DNA from: Mycoemilia scoparia | Lineage: Eukaryota > Kickxellomycota > Kickxellomycetes > Kickxellales > Kickxellaceae | Length of the DNA stretch: 64,000 nt | Direction: 5' to 3' | Assembly: GCA_027575805.1 (NCBI GenBank) | Contig: JANBPU010000043.1 | Span: forward strand, 1 to 64,000 | Part shown: positions 11,289 to 22,002 of the stretch, piece after piece | Position numbering within the stretch: position 1 is the stretch's first letter | How the letters are laid out: each line of letters opens with the position of its first letter | The notes under the pieces: model-generated | Database searches by the model: none | What the model was told of the DNA's origin: nothing | The model's input: the letters and a program-made list of their open reading frames with translations, nothing else | Position numbers and translations under genes: made by a program

Positions 11289-14153
11289 ATGTACATGCTT
11301 TGTTTAACTACACTAAATAAACCTATCGTCATTCAGGGTCGATTGCAATTTGCGATTAAAAGTCGTAATATAAAGAGCATTTCTGCTGGATTTTCTCTTA
11401 AATCTTTCATATCCACATCCACCACTACTACCAAAACAAAAGCACCCATCTCACAGCATACTTCGCAAAAAATAATATCCTCAATACGCTCATTATTATA
11501 CCGTAGCGGCCAATATTCAGAGGTTATAGAACCGTGTAATTCTCCACCACCAAAACAGAAAAATTACAAAATATCAGACCAAAAGCATGCTGAACAATTA
11601 GAATATGTCGAGAAAGCCCTAGAGGCGTTAGATCTGCCTCAAAATGAGATGAAAGGTCCAGCATCTTTAAAAGACGTAAGCACAAAGCTCGACGGCATAG
11701 TTGGAAAAATCTCAACAAGCAATGATACTAAAGAACATAACCAGGGTGTACGATCTGTTCAAGATGTGTGCTTTGAGTGCATGTTTATTTTATTCAAACT
11801 AAACAAGCGCTCAGTTTCTCTAAAACAACGAAAGAAATACCAACATAAAACTATAAATTTGTATGAGAAACTAAGAAAGACAGCGTCATGGGTTGAATAT
11901 GCTACTACTACAACAACTACTATTACTGCTTCTCCCAAAGAGGATCATGAATGGACAAGGTTCCATAGACAAGAATTGCATCTATGTTTAACTTTCACAA
12001 ATTATGATAAACCTAGTTGGGAAATATTACTGGGATGTTTAAAAAGGAAAGCTTATTTTAATGACGACTTTATGGTTGAAAAAGCGATCCATATTCTGAG
12101 CACACAAATATTTGGAAACAAGCGGTTTGGTGAAGACGAGAGATATGTTATGAGGAAGATATTGAAAAGATTAAAGCGCTCTCCACTAATATTTTCGGAA
12201 TTGTGTTATTCTCAATTATCGTATCTTCTTCGGGATTACGGTACTGTTGAGGACATTGAACTTTTAGAAGTGTATCATGATGGGATTTGCTCAAAAATAA
12301 AAGAACGCGGTTTAAATTCCAAAAAAGCACAATCAGTTGCTGCAAATCTCCTAACAATAGAAATCATCATAATGTACAATCTGAAGGGAAAAGAAGATTA
12401 TGCGCGTCATCTTTTAGAAACAAAAGTGAAAAAAGACTTTCCAAACACTTTGAAGTTCACTAGTCGTGAGGATTGGGCGACGTTTATAGAGATGATCTTG
12501 GTTATCGGCGACAAACAATTATGCCAGATAGTTAATTATACCAATCTGGCACAATCACCATTGAAGATGTTTACGTATACAGTTGACAGAGCGATAAAAC
12601 ATTACATGTCCACTGGGGACTACGAGAAAGTTGACAAATATCTTGACTTTCGTTTTAGAAACAAATGTAGCATCTTATATAATACGCCTGATATTGTGAC
12701 AAGGCGCTTATTTGAAACAAAACCCTTTTCCGAAGCCTTCCTGGCTACCATGAGGCATGGATTCCATCTTCATATGGGAACCGATAAATCCCTGCCAATA
12801 ATAAGCCAAATTATAAGAGAAATGGATAAGGATCAGATGAACCAATTCTTCAAAGAGATATTTGCAGCAAAAGATGTCTCTCCGGAACATATCATGCAAC
12901 ATCTGGAGACTGTTCGGATTTTCAGTGGAGTTAAGAATATTGTGTCAGAAGCCCAAAACTATGTATTGTCAATTGAGCCAGATCTTATTAACCGCCTCAA
13001 TGTCGAAAAATTCATTTTTAGAGTTATATACACAAAGACAGTCATGGTAAATGCATACAGGAAAGGCAAATTCTTAGCGCCTCGCAGTGATATTTGCAAA
13101 ATCTTGATCATACTGCTAAGACATATAACTGCAGTGAAGAGACAGAGCGGGGCTGGAGAAGATTACTCAGGAGACTTTTATCAAGGGAAGGTGATGTCCT
13201 TTGGGAATGTTGTAGATATATACAACCCAAACACTGCCGAAAATATCCTGAAAAACAATAGTTATTGGTATCACCGAATCACAATATCGCTTTCGTCAAA
13301 AATCGAGCGAGTGTTGTTGCGCGAATCTTTAAGACTTGGTGCCAACCTAGGCTGGGAAGCAGTCAATTCAATGATATATCACCGAGTCATACACCAGCGC
13401 TTTGAAGAGGCACATCGATTAATGATATCCGTTCTAAATGATATACCACGAACGTCAGTCATTTGGATTAGAAGGACGTCTCCAGAAGAAGCAGTCAAAA
13501 GTATGGTTTATGGATTAGCGCTCAGCATATACAACTACATGGGTAGGAGCGATATGACCAAGTTTATCACAAAAACAATTTTTGGAATGTATCCAAAATT
13601 CGGTTTGTTGCATCGGTTCATTTTCCAAGGTATGGTGTCAATATACATCGACTCTATAGGCCATGATGAGAACTCTACCGTCGAAGATCTTAAAAGGGAA
13701 TGGAATTGGATTATGGATTATGGAACAAAGATCAGTGCTAACCGACTAAACAAAGCCAGTGTTCCTGTTGACACCAAGCTTTTGGTCTTGGATGGGTATA
13801 TATGGTCTGAAAGGAGAATAGCTGGTTTAGATTCAAATAACTGCTTATCATATGCCGAAGCACTTGTCAAAAAGGGTGCTCCAGATGAAGCTTTGAAATT
13901 TATTTGCCAGGACATGCCACAGATGAGACTGAAACTTGACCCAAAATTTATTATAAATATGGTCAGCTATTTTAACAACCCAAAGTACTACAGGCACTTG
14001 GCTATGGTCTGTAGGTATTTCATCAGGAACCACCCAAATATTGTGGTTATCGCTGCCAAAAAAATATCTCCAAAGGATTCTATTTATAAAGTCTTGGCGA
14101 ATTGTGTAAAGCGTTTGAGTTTGGAACCGAAGTTGAGGCATCGCTTGACTTAG
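11289..14153 (+). CDS. Orphan, probable mitochondrial helical-repeat protein
   Basis: A single exon of 954 residues that I do not recognise. The first 75 residues are rich in Arg, Lys, Ser and Thr and have almost no acidic residues, as in a mitochondrial import presequence. The rest is predicted by eye to be mostly amphipathic helices with scattered short helical pairs, which suggests a pentatricopeptide-like or other helical-repeat organelle RNA factor. No clean repeat register is visible. Such fungal proteins commonly govern expression of single mitochondrial mRNAs. A dense AT run lies directly upstream. Real gene: very likely; function: inference only. Confidence 0.65.
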   Translation: MYMLCLTTLNKPIVIQGRLQFAIKSRNIKSISAGFSLKSFISTSTTTTKTKAPISQHTSQKIISSIRSLLYRSGQYSEVIEPCNSPPPKQKNYKISDQKHAEQLEYVEKALEALDLPQNEMKGPASLKDVSTKLDGIVGKISTSNDTKEHNQGVRSVQDVCFECMFILFKLNKRSVSLKQRKKYQHKTINLYEKLRKTASWVEYATTTTTTITASPKEDHEWTRFHRQELHLCLTFTNYDKPSWEILLGCLKRKAYFNDDFMVEKAIHILSTQIFGNKRFGEDERYVMRKILKRLKRSPLIFSELCYSQLSYLLRDYGTVEDIELLEVYHDGICSKIKERGLNSKKAQSVAANLLTIEIIIMYNLKGKEDYARHLLETKVKKDFPNTLKFTSREDWATFIEMILVIGDKQLCQIVNYTNLAQSPLKMFTYTVDRAIKHYMSTGDYEKVDKYLDFRFRNKCSILYNTPDIVTRRLFETKPFSEAFLATMRHGFHLHMGTDKSLPIISQIIREMDKDQMNQFFKEIFAAKDVSPEHIMQHLETVRIFSGVKNIVSEAQNYVLSIEPDLINRLNVEKFIFRVIYTKTVMVNAYRKGKFLAPRSDICKILIILLRHITAVKRQSGAGEDYSGDFYQGKVMSFGNVVDIYNPNTAENILKNNSYWYHRITISLSSKIERVLLRESLRLGANLGWEAVNSMIYHRVIHQRFEEAHRLMISVLNDIPRTSVIWIRRTSPEEAVKSMVYGLALSIYNYMGRSDMTKFITKTIFGMYPKFGLLHRFIFQGMVSIYIDSIGHDENSTVEDLKREWNWIMDYGTKISANRLNKASVPVDTKLLVLDGYIWSERRIAGLDSNNCLSYAEALVKKGAPDEALKFICQDMPQMRLKLDPKFIINMVSYFNNPKYYRHLAMVCRYFIRNHPNIVVIAAKKISPKDSIYKVLANCVKRLSLEPKLRHRLT

Positions 14154-14469
14154 AAAACACTAGACTTGCTTTAAATTTGTATTATTCTAGCAATAAAGAT
14201 AATTTAAATAGCAGGTGTGGGAATTTAAACTATTGATAATGAATGGTTAGTTTGAATGAAAACACAGGTTCCAAAAAAAAAAGCTATAAAACTAACCATT
14301 TTCAGCTTTGTTTATTTTCCCCATAATATAAACAAAACATTAACAAACAGCATCAGCTGCCAAGAATTGTTGAGGGACACAAAGCTAAAAGTGAATGGTG
14401 AATTGTCTTATTTCCAATAATTTTTATATAAACACTCGCATTCTATCAACATATTAAATAACAATCATA
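14154..14469. promoter_or_regulatory. Spacer and presumed promoter of SGT2
   Basis: 316 bases between the orphan stop and the SGT2 start, AT-rich with A and T runs. No firm TATA box or operator can be named. Confidence 0.3.
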
Positions 14470-15944
14470 ATGTCGAATAGTGATAACACAAGAAAGCTGG
14501 TTGTCAGTATCTTTGATTTCTTGGACCGTTCTGTAAAGAATAATGCTATTCCAAGTGACGAAGCTGAAGGGTTTGAAGGCAAATATTACATATATATATA
14601 TATATTTGATATAAAAGAAGCTAGAAACCCTTGATACTTATACTATACTTTGCCAATTTGGTACTCATGCGAATATAGTTGCCAAGCAATGCCTTGCTGA
14701 GGGATTTGGTCTCGATCTTACTGAAGACCTTTCCAAATACAAAGTATCCAGTAATTTAGAAGATATTTTCGAACAATATTCTAAAAACGCACCTGCTTCC
14801 AGCGACAAGGTTAGTATAAACACAGTTGATATTGTTTGACTATTGTGCCAAATGGTGTATGATTCCTTGAATGCATTGGCTTAATAAGGTATATTTGACA
14901 ACATTTAAAATATAGATATCTGAAAAGCCAGAATCCAGCGCTGCTGATGACAAGGTATGTAATAATCCTCTCTCTTCCTCTGCTCTTGTATATCTGACTC
15001 TCACCAACATTTTTATTATTACACTATCTATTCATACGTAAACTGGTCAACCAATCAAATTATACTCTATCATAACCCTTCTAGAAAGAAAAAGAAGAAT
15101 CCGCTGAAGCCAAGAAGCTACAAGGAAACCAAGAATTGATCAAAGGAAACTACAAAGAGGCCATCAAGTACTACACCGAGGCTATTGAGTTGGTTGGAAC
15201 CAATGCTGTTTACTATGGAAACCGTGCTGCTGCATATAGCCAACTTGGTGACCACCAGAATGCAGTCAGTGATGCTCAAAAATCAATTGAAATTGATCCC
15301 AAATATGCCAAGGGCTATTCTCGTTTGGGACATGCCTACTACGGTCTTGAGAAATTCCAGGATGCTATTGATGCTTACATGAAGGGTCTGGAATTGGAAC
15401 CAAGCAACGCAAATTTGAAATCATCTCTTTCTGCTGCTCAGTCTAAGCTATCATCCAGTTCTGTCTCTGCTGACTCTCAGTCACGAAGCACTGATAGCCC
15501 ATTGGGAGGTGCTGGTGCTGGTGGAATGGACTTTGCTTCCCTGCTTAACAACCCTGCAATTATGTGCATGGCTAGTAATTTGATGAAGAACGGTGGGCTC
15601 GAGAAACTCATGAAGAACCCTGCTCTTTCTAAAATGTAAGTGTTTATTTATATTTGTTGACGTTATTATTTCTGTAAAAGTAGTATTTATCTGAAACTGT
15701 CTTGATTTTGAAATTTAGGGCTGAGGATGCCCAGAAATCTGGAAAGATGCCAGACATGAGCGATATCATGGGCAACCCTGAAATGGCCAAAATGTAAAAA
15801 TAATTTTATATATTAACACTGTTGTTATTATTACCTTTTTTGCCAATGTCAAAGCCCATGGCTAATCCTAACTAATCTTTACTATTTAATAATAGGGCTC
15901 AGCAATTCATGGGAGGAAACTCAAACAAGGAGGATAAAAAATAG
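14470..15944 (+). CDS. SGT2: SGT2/SGTA-type TPR cochaperone
   Basis: Six exons: 14470-14578, 14679-14809, 14916-14954, 15085-15635, 15719-15793, 15896-15944; 317 residues. SGT2 hands tail-anchored membrane proteins to the GET pathway and binds Hsp70/Hsp90 C termini. The N-terminal dimerisation helices (exons 1-2, with the AEGFGLDL stretch), a linker, three TPR motifs in exon 4 (EAKKLQGNQELIKGNYKEA type, NRAAAYSQLGDHQNA, RLGHAYYGLEKFQDA) and a Met/Gly/Asn-rich tail are all present in family order. Length is slightly below the usual 340-350. The first intron starts with GC (AAG then GCAAAT) rather than GT, and frame continuity into VAKQCLAEGFG supports it. Exon 3 is only 39 bases. Confidence 0.93.
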
Positions 15945-16950
15945 TTTGATACTTGATAGGTTTTCCTAATCAGTTAGTTGCATTCGATTTTTCTTTATTT
16001 TAAATAGCAATAACAAGTTGCCTTAGGGCTCATTTTTTAGTATATAGTTTTAAATGACTATCCATAAGAAACATACATTGACATCTTTAGTACTGAGCTA
16101 TTAAAGTAAAAACTTCAAATCAGGTTATACAGATTTGTAGACTATGGTGACAAGTTATCTTCAGAACATAAGCACAAAATCAATGGCACTATCATTATAT
16201 TGAAAGCTTTGAAAGATCTTGCCTAAAGCAATATCATACCAGAAATAACAGACAATTGTTATACGAAAAAAGATCCGAAAAGCATTCGATAATTACAGGT
16301 ACATTACAATGATGTGGTTTTGAGAATACTGCAAAAATGAAACAATTATTATTACTTGCTATTTCTTACTAGTATAAAAACCATTGAGGGGAAAATGTTG
16401 ATATAGAATATATCTCGGGTAGAAATGTTTCAGCATTTCAGATCTCAAGCCAAGTATTAAATTTTACTTGTAATAAATTTGATAAATCGGACCATGGTAT
16501 AGGTTTGTCTTCTAAAGTTATATAGTCCGACTAGTCCTCCAAGTAACAAACTCAAGTCCAAAAAGAAACTCATTGGTGCCAAACATACAGTGAATATAAC
16601 AGAGCCTTAGAACAGATGTGTGAAAAATTAGACATAATAATTTAAGAGAGTCTTCGATAATTTGTATATGATAATAATATTGTTATTATTTATTTTTATC
16701 ATGTAAATTAAACTATTGGTGCTTTGGTGAAGTTGGAGTTGGAATCGGACTCATTGGGGGTATAAATAGTGCTGGCTTTAAATTAAAGCAGCTTAAAAGT
16801 AAAATTTTTGATTGCTACAATGCTCAAATATGGCTTTATTTCACAAGTTATTAGATATGAAAGGCCTCAAAAATTATCTTCAAAAACTATAATAAAAGTA
16901 TATTTACATACAGGCAGAATAAATGGTACTATTTGGTAGCTATTAAAAGT

Positions 16951-17073
16951 CATATGGATCATAATTTTTGAAGGGTGAATTTTGGGGACCAGTGATTATA
17001 GAGGCAATCATAGCCAAATGGATGTCCAGTTTTACTAGTAAACTTTCACCCTTCAAAAATAATCGCCCATATG
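16951..17073 (+). mobile_element. Element A, full-length copy
   Basis: Begins CATATGGATCATAATTTTTG, continues AAGGGTGAATTTTGGGGACC, has the core AAATGGATGTCCAGTTTTAC, and ends CACCCTTCAAAAATAATCGC then CCATATG. Both terminal repeats are intact. It shares its right end with the next copy. Confidence 0.85.
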
Positions 17074-17184
17074 GGTAATAATTTTTGAAGGGTGAAAGTT
17101 TACTAGTAAAACTGGACATCCATTTAGCTGTGATTGACACTATAATCATTGGTTCCCAAAATTTACCCTTCAAAAGTTGTGATA
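17068..17184 (-). mobile_element. Element A, inverted neighbour copy
   Basis: Starts at the CATATGGG shared with the preceding copy and reads the element backwards (AAACTGGACATCCATTTAGC, then ATAATCATTGGTTCCC), ending in a decayed terminal repeat, TTACCCTTCAAAAGTTGTGA. Confidence 0.8.
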
Positions 17185-17596
17185 TTATCACAATTAAAAT
17201 AATATATATATATTCAAGAGAAAAGTCAGTTTGACACCATCTCTGAAAAAACAATATATATATATATATATATCCTTAACATACATCAGAACTTTTGCCA
17301 TCATTAAAAATTATTATTCAAATTTATAGCATATTTTGCTGGGACCCACCCACAGCCATTGCGTAGCTGATCAGTAGTGCAACCTGGCTATATATAACAG
17401 TGAAATCAAATTCAAATAATTTAAACCACATATGGATATTTTTCAAAAAAAACTGGTATAAAATAAAGAAAAGTAAAGCATATAAAAAAGAAAAATCATA
17501 AAATAGACATGTAGCCCAAAATAAAATTAAGCATAATGAAAAATATTAGTCATATAAAATAGAGCATATAAAATAGTTGAAAATGGTAAAAAACAT

Positions 17597-18955
17597 TTAG
17601 TATGAAAAAATATCAAGCTCAATGTTAGCAAGCTTATTAAGTTCCAAATAAATATTCAAATATCTAGATCTATTGATTTCTCTCTCAATAGCAACCAGAA
17701 TATCCACGAGTTTATCCAAGTGGTTGTAAGGTTTTTGTGAGGGCCCATTATTGATGCAATAATACAAGTCTACGCATCCGGAGTAAATACAACTAAGGTG
17801 TAGGTATTCCTTACAGCAAATTTGTTGGCCAAAATGCATGTATTGTTGAGATTCAAGTATTTCATCAAAACAAAGGGAACATCTCATTTCTTCTTTTCCG
17901 TCTGCAATTAGTTTTTGAGCTATTTTGCTCCTAATTTCAAAAGTAGGATCCAATCCAGCATCGCATTTGTCAGGTTCACCATTTTCATCAATATCGGCAA
18001 ATACTCTACCATCTTCTTGTGATGTAACAACATTGAACATCATCCCTATAGGAAGTTCGTACTTGCATGAAACTCGGTCTTTATAATATATGTCCAAAGC
18101 ATGGTAGCGAACTAATGGAAGATGGTTAATGAAATCCTGGGGGACACTTTTTTGTTCACCATCAATATTATAATATGGTGGCTCAATAAATACACATCTT
18201 GTAAGTTCACGAATTTCTGCAAGAGTTGTTTCAGGCACAGCATCAATCCAGTCACCATTATCTGGCTGAATAATGTCAATATTTGCTAACTTTTCATCAA
18301 AATATTGGTTCATCGATTCGGAGGGTTTTTGACTGTTGAAAATCCCAAGAACTTTGAAAATATAGCACAAATTATCGGCAAATTCACCGAAATCACTAAA
18401 CTTGGTGGGTTCATGAGGTATTTGCCTTTTAAATGTTGAACCAAAATAAGTAGATGAGGCTAATTTATTATTTTCCCCATTGTACTCTGAACCTGTCTGC
18501 TCAACTACATTAAACTCAAGCGAAGAATCGAGTGTGGAAAGCCTAGCTAATAAATTCTGAATTATTTCACTATTATTAAGCCCATGTTCAATGCTTATGT
18601 TTATAAAGGTGACTCTACCTGTGCCATGGCCCTCATGATCACCTACACCATTAAAACCATGATCGTGAAAAGCGGCATTATACAATAGTCTTCTAAGCTC
18701 ATTCAGCACTGAGTAAATAAGACGAGCATCACTAAGATTGTTTTCTGTGGCATCGACTACTACACTCTCATCTTGTTCATTAGAAGGTGTTGGGTCTTGT
18801 TCAGGGTCCTCAATATCAACTACAGGTTCTCTGATAGGCTGGTATTGAAAATTATCTGTGTCACTGACATAACCATCATCTGATTCTTCATCAGAGTTGG
18901 CCACAATATGAAGTAAAAGCTCTTGAGTGTAATTGGGAGATTCGCTTGGATTCAT
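17597..18955 (-). CDS. Orphan acidic protein with degenerate RING-like finger
   Basis: 452 residues, single exon, not recognised as a named family. The first 65 residues are acidic and disordered (DEESDDG). The middle shows no motif. Near the C terminus, about 355-400, there is a cysteine/histidine cluster: CSLC, then ICC, then LHLSC, then GCVDLYYC. This resembles the first half of a RING-H2 finger (C-x2-C ... C-x4-H-x2-C), but the final CPxC pair is replaced by C-x5-C. The protein layout (acidic N terminus, C-terminal RING) recalls E3 ubiquitin ligases of the RNF type, yet the finger is incomplete, so ubiquitin ligase activity is only a guess. Could also be a different zinc-binding fold. Confidence 0.6.
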   Translation of the reverse strand: MNPSESPNYTQELLLHIVANSDEESDDGYVSDTDNFQYQPIREPVVDIEDPEQDPTPSNEQDESVVVDATENNLSDARLIYSVLNELRRLLYNAAFHDHGFNGVGDHEGHGTGRVTFINISIEHGLNNSEIIQNLLARLSTLDSSLEFNVVEQTGSEYNGENNKLASSTYFGSTFKRQIPHEPTKFSDFGEFADNLCYIFKVLGIFNSQKPSESMNQYFDEKLANIDIIQPDNGDWIDAVPETTLAEIRELTRCVFIEPPYYNIDGEQKSVPQDFINHLPLVRYHALDIYYKDRVSCKYELPIGMMFNVVTSQEDGRVFADIDENGEPDKCDAGLDPTFEIRSKIAQKLIADGKEEMRCSLCFDEILESQQYMHFGQQICCKEYLHLSCIYSGCVDLYYCINNGPSQKPYNHLDKLVDILVAIEREINRSRYLNIYLELNKLANIELDIFSY

Positions 18956-19613
18956 TTTTGCTTAGATAACTAGATAGCTTTCAAGTTAGGAAAAGAGGTA
19001 AAGAAGCTGCCATTGGTATTCTTTTGGCTAGGTATTTATATATTTCTAAATAAATTCATAAACACCTTGTATCTGATGTGTGTATAAAAGATATCCAAAA
19101 TATAAAGTAAGTTTTTCATGCAATATAGTTTAAATAATGTATTTAGCCTGAGATTGAGAAAGTTGATATTTGGTTATTCAGAGGATCTGAATAGTTCATC
19201 AGAGAATTATTGGTCTCAAGGAAAAGGTTGTTGGAGTTGAAATGATTATATAACTAAAGCATTAAAGCCAATCAAACACTATTATTTTTAAATGAGTAAA
19301 ATCATTTATAACGCTCAGAACCGATATCTGTTAAAGGGCTAATTATTAATCATTTAGGTCTCAAATTGATAATAATAAAAATCACGCATCATTTAAAGCT
19401 TTAATTTTTAATACCAAAATAAAGGATTATTTGAATATAAATAAAAAGATCGTTTGGTAAAATGCAACTACTATTGTACACTGGCAAATATGACTATGAA
19501 AGCAAGGAGCTGAATTTCGACTCTACAATAAGAAATGACAAAAATGGTATTTCAATCTTCAGTCCAAATATACAACAGATAATTGCAAGCAATTGTAAAA
19601 AATATTTGACTTT
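18956..19613. other. Intergenic, no gene seen
   Basis: AT-rich. A short + frame of 55 codons from 19462 runs into the BLOC1S2 exon on the other strand and lacks support. Confidence 0.4.
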
Positions 19614-20282
19614 TTACCTACCTAATTGAATGGAAAATTTATCTAGCTCATCGGCCATATGTTCGAGTTGCTCAATGGAGTTAAATATAGTATCTATCTC
19701 GGATAAGTACTGCTCAATTTCTTTGTCTATAGTTATCAAATCAGCAGGTCATTTAGTACATGGTTACTGCTTTTGCTATCTTTACTTTTGACAAATATAC
19801 AATGGGTCCCTCTTACATGATTGTTGAATTTGTGTGGCCTGTGAAATCATATCTTGTGTTTGGTGAGACATGCTGTCATATTTTTGTGTAGCAGCTCTGT
19901 TCATTTGTTCTAGAAGTTTTAAATCTGATGTCGGGGCTATTAATCATTTCAAATGATAATAAGAATGTTACATATGTGACATAGATAGTGGAATTATAAA
20001 TAGTAAAAATACTATATTATAGAGCAGCTTGCCTAATAGCTCAGCGCGAACATAGTTGGCCACTGATACAAATGCTTCAGAAGATGAATTCCTCAGTTTC
20101 TCGGAGAACTCTGCATTTCGAGCAGCTAATGCACTTTTTAAGTCACTCTCTGGGATTTGAGAGGTTGTTATCTTTGTGCCCTCTACGCTTTCAAGCAATT
20201 CATTATTATCCCTGATCCCTTGGTGGTGGTAGAGGGTTTCTGTAGTATTAGATTTGTCTGAATGAGGTGGTTTTGATTGCAT
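19614..20282 (-). CDS. BLOC-1 subunit 2 homologue
   Basis: Three exons on -: 20282-20033, 19936-19817, 19726-19614; 160 residues. BLOC1S2 is a small coiled-coil subunit of the BLOC-1 and BORC complexes, which act in endosome and lysosome positioning and sorting. Visible signature: ANYVRAELL, then SDLKLLEQMNRAATQKYDSM (compare the family pattern S-x-x-KLLExMN-x-x-T-x-KY), then a coiled coil ending in HMADELDKFS. An extra Ser/Thr-rich region of about 55 residues precedes the conserved part. Intron 1 (19937-20032) uses a GC donor (TTAG then GCAAGC); intron 2 is ordinary. The family match is by eye and is convincing in the middle exon. Confidence 0.75.
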
Positions 20283-20656
20283 TTGGTATAAATAGAAATG
20301 AATAGAAAGTCAGAATGAAAACCAAAAGGAATAATTGTTTCAATATGAATCGATTTGCAAACTAGTGCATATATTCTAAATCACCAACTGTAAATAAAAT
20401 TTCTTATGGGTGTAGCATAGAAATTGCTCAAAATTTAATACAGTTTTAGTCCATTAAACAGACATATATTTTTTCTATCTATCAGGACTTTTTTTGACTT
20501 CTAAACTATAATTTTTATTCTTAATTGAGGGCTAACAATAATTTATATATTATATAGAAATTTGAATAAAGCTTCATAAAAAGAAACAAGAAATTTTTTG
20601 AAATATTGTAACATACATCAACATTTATCAGAAGGATAAAGACAGTGTGTAGCTGC

Positions 20657-21493
20657 TTATTTTTCAACTTTGGCCTGTTTACTGACAGAATTTTGGGACT
20701 CGGCTTTTCTTTTCTTTGAATTGCTGGTAGAGGCTTCATCATCGCTTTCAATTTCATCGCTGCCACTCAAGTCCTCTTCTTCTTCCTCATCGTCATCGTC
20801 CTCATCATCCAAGTCTTCCTCACCCAAATCTTCTTCTGCATCATCATCACCATCTTCTTCTTCTTCATCGTCAATGCCGATAGTTTCATCCCCCATCTTG
20901 CCTTTACCATTCTTTGTATTTGATATAATAGAGTCTTCAGTTGTCTCAGCACCCTTCTCTCCGGGAGCTAATGAATCCTCGTTCTCGTCAACATTATCTT
21001 GCTTCGGTGGCTCCTCCTCCTTCTCTGGGTTCTCCCAGTTAATAGGGAATCTAGTAACACGCGGCTTCTTTGCCAAAATGTTTCTGTAGATCTTTGAAAG
21101 CTCAGGCTTTTCTGGTGGGTTCAATTTTAGTTCTTCATCCTGGTATTCGTTATTAACATAGTAGCCAATGCGCACAAACTCTTTTCCTTTATATGAACAG
21201 GTTAAAAGAATGACTGTGACACCCAACAAGTCTTCTTTGGGGATCTTTTCAATATTGGGAGGATCTGCTTCAAACAAAAACCGATTAACACCAACGGGGA
21301 CTGGACCGACCAGAAGGCTGTCAAGCTTTTGGTCAAGCTTAGTATTATCAGCTGAGCCGACGTATATGAGTTCAAATTCCAAATCGTCCTTGAGTTCTGA
21401 AATACATTCAAAGGTAATTTCGAGCTGGTAGGGTTCTAAAAAATGAACAGGGTTGTTCAATATGTTTATGTTGGATATGTTTACTACGCTCAT
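20657..21493 (-). CDS. ASF1: Histone H3-H4 chaperone ASF1
   Basis: 278 residues, single exon. ASF1 binds H3-H4 dimers and feeds CAF-1 and HIR in nucleosome assembly in the nucleus. The first 155 residues are the conserved immunoglobulin-like core: start SVVNISNINILNNP, the ELIYVGSA strand, the VGPVPVGVNRF segment and the C-terminal RIGYYVNNEY and NILAKKPRVTRFPI signatures. The remaining 120 residues are a strongly acidic Asp/Glu tail, as in budding yeast Asf1, followed by a short basic end with KKRKAE. The + frame across the tail codes long serine runs and is a shadow. Confidence 0.97.
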   Translation of the reverse strand: MSVVNISNINILNNPVHFLEPYQLEITFECISELKDDLEFELIYVGSADNTKLDQKLDSLLVGPVPVGVNRFLFEADPPNIEKIPKEDLLGVTVILLTCSYKGKEFVRIGYYVNNEYQDEELKLNPPEKPELSKIYRNILAKKPRVTRFPINWENPEKEEEPPKQDNVDENEDSLAPGEKGAETTEDSIISNTKNGKGKMGDETIGIDDEEEEDGDDDAEEDLGEEDLDDEDDDDEEEEEDLSGSDEIESDDEASTSNSKKRKAESQNSVSKQAKVEK

Positions 21494-22002
21494 AGCTGTG
21501 GAACAAAATTAAATAGATTTTAGCGAGTTGAAGTAAAAGGCGATTCAAAATGTAAACACAAAACTGAGGAAAAATAAATAAAACAAAACAAAGGGGTTAT
21601 GGGGATTGTCTCGTATTACTACATTATTAGAATAATTGATGTCATGTATTTGGCGTCAACAGGGATGTAGGTTGCTGAATAGAGAGAACATTTACTTTTT
21701 ATGAATTATATTAAGTTATTTTATATCATTTGGATCATAATTTTTGAAGGTGAATATTTATAGGGGCAATCACAGCCAAATGAGTGGCTCTATAGCACTT
21801 CAAAAATAACTACCGATATTTATTATATTATATTATTATTAAATAAAAAGAAATCAGTACTATTGAAAGAAATAATAGCATTGTTGAAAGCAATTGAAAT
21901 GAAGGGTAGGTTGGAGATGAATTGAGCTAATCTACTCTCAACTAAATAATACAACAACGACACTTGTCTTGGATTTCCTTCATCTACACTATCTTCGAAA
22001 CC
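21494..22002. other. Intergenic with one element A copy
   Basis: AT-rich spacer between ASF1 and the secreted precursor. It contains the element A copy listed next. No gene seen. Confidence 0.5.
21727..21819 (+). mobile_element. Element A, shortened copy
   Basis: Left end CATTTGGATCATAATTTTTG and right end CAAAAATAACTACCGATAT, with GGGGCAATCACAGCCAAATG between. The ACTAGTAAAC block is missing, replaced by GAGTGGCTCTATAGC as in the copy at 26580. Confidence 0.75.

Larger units (their letters stand above)
15945..17596. other. Intergenic with a pair of element A copies
   Basis: No gene seen. Besides the two head-to-head element copies at 16951-17184 it contains short AT microsatellites (17203-17215 and 17256-17272). 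Confidence 0.5.

Noticed and set aside
20670..21089. Serine-run frame on + opposite ASF1
   Set aside because: It is the complement of the Asp/Glu-coding tail of ASF1.
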